Source of the DNA: Allacma fusca
Taxonomy: Eukaryota; Arthropoda; Collembola; Symphypleona; Sminthuridae
NCBI GenBank assembly: GCA_947179485.1
Contig: OX359250.1
Location: 47,093,450 to 47,157,449, forward strand
DNA length: 64,000 nt
Direction: 5' to 3'
Shown: piece after piece, positions 61,501-64,000 of the stretch
Layout of the letters: the number at the start of each line of letters is the position of its first letter
How positions within the stretch are numbered: the stretch's first letter is position 1
The notes under the pieces: model-generated
Databases searched by the model: none
What the model saw: the letters and a program-made list of their open reading frames with translations, nothing else
What the model was told of the DNA's origin: nothing
Program-made: the position numbers and the translations under genes

Positions 61501-62600
61501 GGACAAATACTACTTGACAAATCCAGTAGTATGAGGGTGTATGTATTGAAGTTGACACTTTTAAAGGGAAACAAGTAAGGCCATTGCTCCTGAGGTTGCT
61601 AAAAAAATTGTATTTGTAGTCATTCAATGCCAACATAGCTTCAGTACTTAACTTTTTACCGTAGGTTTAGGCGAAAAAATGAATAATTCGTTGATAGATT
61701 ATGATTGAGTGTTATTGTATGTAAGTTCCGTGTACTCGCATCTCAAGTTAATATTAACCAATAATAATAATTGCAACCGTAGCATACAGTAAAGGGATTG
61801 TTGGAACATTTGTCTATGCACGTAGATGCTTGCATCTCCGTTGCTCTGACAACTGACCACTGACCCAGGGAATACTGATTGTGAGGAGTCTAAAACATAA
61901 GTGTATAAGCAATAATAAGCATGCCTAATACTATCAACATGTGTATCAAGTTTCAATTGTTAGTGTACTTACTTTTACGTTTGTATGTTTTTTTCTTGCG
62001 ACTGTTCTAAGTTTATATCATTGTAAACAGAAATGATGCAAAGAATTACTCGTATCGTTGTGTTGACTCTCACAAAGTTAAATGTAAAGAATTATTATTT
62101 CGCAATGTTGCATTATAGTGTGTACATAAGTGCATGAGTGAATAAACCGTGCAAGAATGAGTTCTCCAGTTCAAAGCTAGTAAGTACATATACACGTGTG
62201 AGAATAAATTAAATAAAAACAGGAAAACACCTCACGCTTCTGTCGTATTTCTCAATTCCCTTTCCTTATTACTTCATCTCTCCCTCTTGAATCCATTTTT
62301 TCAAAATGGGGCATATATAATTATATATATAATATACGGCCCCATTCAAATCAATTGTATCAAAAATAACTCCTTATACATATACATACATCATCTTGGA
62401 GTTACAACATTTAATCAACAATCGGAAGTTTCCAACGGACAACCACAAAACATTCTTACATAAAACTTCCGCCACCCCGTGTTAAGAAAGCATTTTCGTT
62501 GCGGACGGGAGGAATGGAAACGGGTTAGAAATCAGAAATAAGGGGGAAATTTTAAAATGTCCTGGCAAATTTGCTATTTAGGGTAAATTCATAGAATATT
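58581..62600. other. Intergenic AT-rich sequence, no supported gene
   Basis: Two long - strand open frames (58587-59075, 162 codons, Leu/Ile-rich; 59510-59899, 129 codons) have no domain and no convincing splice or start context. There are many TATATA and ATAATA runs. AATAAA occurs at 62141-62146. Nothing else recognised. Confidence 0.4.
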
Positions 62601-62618
62601 TGAGGCAAATTATGTATA

Positions 62619-62987
62619 TTGGCATTCAATTGGATGGATTGGAATGTCATGGAAACTTTGAAGGAAAAGCATTTAAAAAGCCTTGGAATTATTTATTTCG
62701 ATGATTTTAAAATCATCGCTGATCCAGGCCGAGGTCTTAACAATAAATCACATTGGGTCGACCTGGACAAAGACACTGATTTTAATCATTTTTATAATGA
62801 TTTCCTGTGCACTAAAGGATATCCAGAATACGCGTCATTCATTTCTTTGTCAAAAAATACCTTTGGATGTGGCAACCTCCCCCTCCCCCGTTTGGACATA
62901 CATATATATATATATTTTGTGAAACTTCCCCAGATATCATCCACCAATTTTAAGCATTTGCAATACGTCGAAAACTTGATGCTTTAA
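62619..62987 (+). other. Unidentified open frame, 122 codons
   Basis: Starts at a TTG, not ATG. The first 85 residues (..NWMDWNVMETLKEKHLKSLG.., ..SHWVDLDKDTDFNHFYNDFL..) are charged and mixed and look more protein-like than the surroundings, while the end runs into a TATATA tract. A second frame at 63190-63429 (79 codons) follows. They could be remnants of a transposon or a decayed gene; no family recognised. Confidence 0.2.
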
Positions 62988-63539
62988 AATGGACCAAATT
63001 TAAAACCGTTCAAAATATGGTGGAATTAAGCGGAACCAAAACTGTAGGTTCAATTGACGTGAGTGATTTGAAAATTTAGCATAGAATACACGTTTATTAT
63101 TATTCCGTAAGCACACATTGAACGTATATTTGTTCGACTAAATTAATATACATACTATTAATATATTTTCAAAAATAATAACCAATCATTTGAATTTTGA
63201 GTTTTTTGTAATTTTCGTAATTGATGTGTATAAAAAATATCCAAATAATATATCTGGGTTATCCTCCACGGTTTCTTATAAATTATTATTGCACCTTAAA
63301 TTAGTCAACTTAAAATGGACACTACCACCAAGTGACCAGAGAATTATTCTTGTGCGGTTTGTCAACCCAAGGGAATTCAATAATGAGAATAGGGTGAATG
63401 CTCAAGTGTGGCCAGGAATTTCATGCTGAACAACCAAAATTATTCGCATACTGCACGTGTTGGTTTGTTTTTAACAATAGATTCATATGTAGAATTATTT
63501 AGACTATATACATAGAAAGAAACCATATATAAAAAATCA

Positions 63540-63655
63540 GGCCATCTTTGGGGGCCCGGCTATCTTTAGAGACCGGTCATCTCTATGTGTATGGGGTAAA
63601 ATCTTTAGAGCCCCGGTCACCTTTGGAGGCCAGGCCATATTTAGGGTTTTTACGG
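63540..63655. repeat. Degenerate short tandem repeat (about 19 bp)
   Basis: Five or six diverged units of CCGGTCATCTTTAGAGGCC, for example at 63540, 63559, 63577, 63619 and 63636. Confidence 0.6.
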
Positions 63656-63670
63656 TACTTCACTTTTACC

Positions 63671-63826
63671 TAAAGGCAAAACGATCTACGTGAAAGCCAA
63701 TTTCACAGCAAAATGGACGACACGCTGTTTCCACTAAAATCAAAAGAACGGTACACGTATATGTAAATACGCAGTGAAGCATGGTGCACGCAGACCACTT
63801 TACTTTTAATCGAAAATGAATCTAGA
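63671..63826. repeat. Dispersed repeat resembling 10709-10822
   Basis: Shares AAGGCAAAA(T/C)GAT near the start and CTTTTAATCGAAAAT(G/T)(A/C)ATCTAG near the end with 10709-10822, with similar spacing. An old transposon relative is the simplest reading. Confidence 0.4.
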
Positions 63827-63926
63827 CCATCCTTTATTATTAAAGAGCACTTTCTGTCCCATTATTTAAAGGTTCGCGCGATCTTAATTCAATGGCCTTA
63901 CAAAACGCCCGAAAGGTGGCATTCAA

Positions 63927-64000
63927 TACCTGTCCGTTTATTTAAAGCGCTATACTTAATATTATCGCGCACGATTTAGGCATACAACAAGTCTTTACGA
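63927..64000 (+). repeat. Dispersed repeat, copy 3 (GATTTAGGCATAC family), cut by window end
   Basis: TACCTGTCCGTTTATTTAAA at the left and CGATTTAGGCATACAACAAG then TCTTTACGA at the right match the reversed sequences at 36458-36528 and, more weakly, 34230-34290. Confidence 0.6.

Overview
The window is a stretch of an AT-rich eukaryotic genome. It carries one recognisable protein-coding gene, on the + strand: an orthologue of Drosophila held out wings (how) and vertebrate Quaking (QKI), a STAR-family KH RNA-binding protein. The protein is closer to HOW than to QKI, judged from memory of both families, which points to an arthropod. The AT-rich introns, the many short microsatellites and the recurrent TACATATGTA-type palindromes fit a copepod such as a sea louse, but that assignment is a guess.

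Layout: (1) 1-13304 is a graveyard of class II elements, mostly hAT-like. It holds a broken hAT transposase at the left edge, at least five non-autonomous elements with exact or near-exact 8-bp target duplications and unrelated terminal repeats, nested insertions, and long 41-bp and 43-bp tandem arrays. (2) 13305-14209 is the probable promoter and 5' UTR of the how gene, with a possible TATA box and a possible small UTR intron. (3) 14210-47488 holds five coding exons (14210-14612, 39626-39759, 40372-40488, 46014-46154, 46916-47488) with consensus splice sites. They encode a 455-residue protein: a low-complexity N-terminus, then QUA1, KH, QUA2 and an Ala/Pro-rich tail. Intron 1 is 25 kb. It contains no gene I can recognise, but has two related hAT-like elements, one Harbinger-like element and several microsatellites. 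(4) An alternative last exon lies at 55411-55502. Spliced from a donor inside exon 5 (after 47468), it replaces the short tail with one ending in an R-R-L...R-D-H-P-Y motif, the counterpart of the nuclear tail of HOW(L) and QKI-5. A second, weaker candidate terminal exon follows at 56999-57087. (5) 57.1-64 kb is 3'-UTR-like and intergenic sequence with repeats and a few unidentified short ORFs.

The most interesting signals are at the how locus. A 180-bp segment inside the last shared exon (47094-47273) has splice-site ends, is a multiple of three, is free of stops, and sits where HOW has a direct Pro-Leu-Gly/Ala-Pro-Leu join, so it is an exitron candidate. The alternative 3' ends have STAR-type binding sites nearby (a dense TAAY cluster after the long-isoform stop, and an ACTAAC branch site before the candidate third end), as expected if the protein regulates its own splicing. 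Most other open frames in the window are on pyrimidine-rich strands that lack stop codons, or lie inside repeats, and I do not annotate them as genes.
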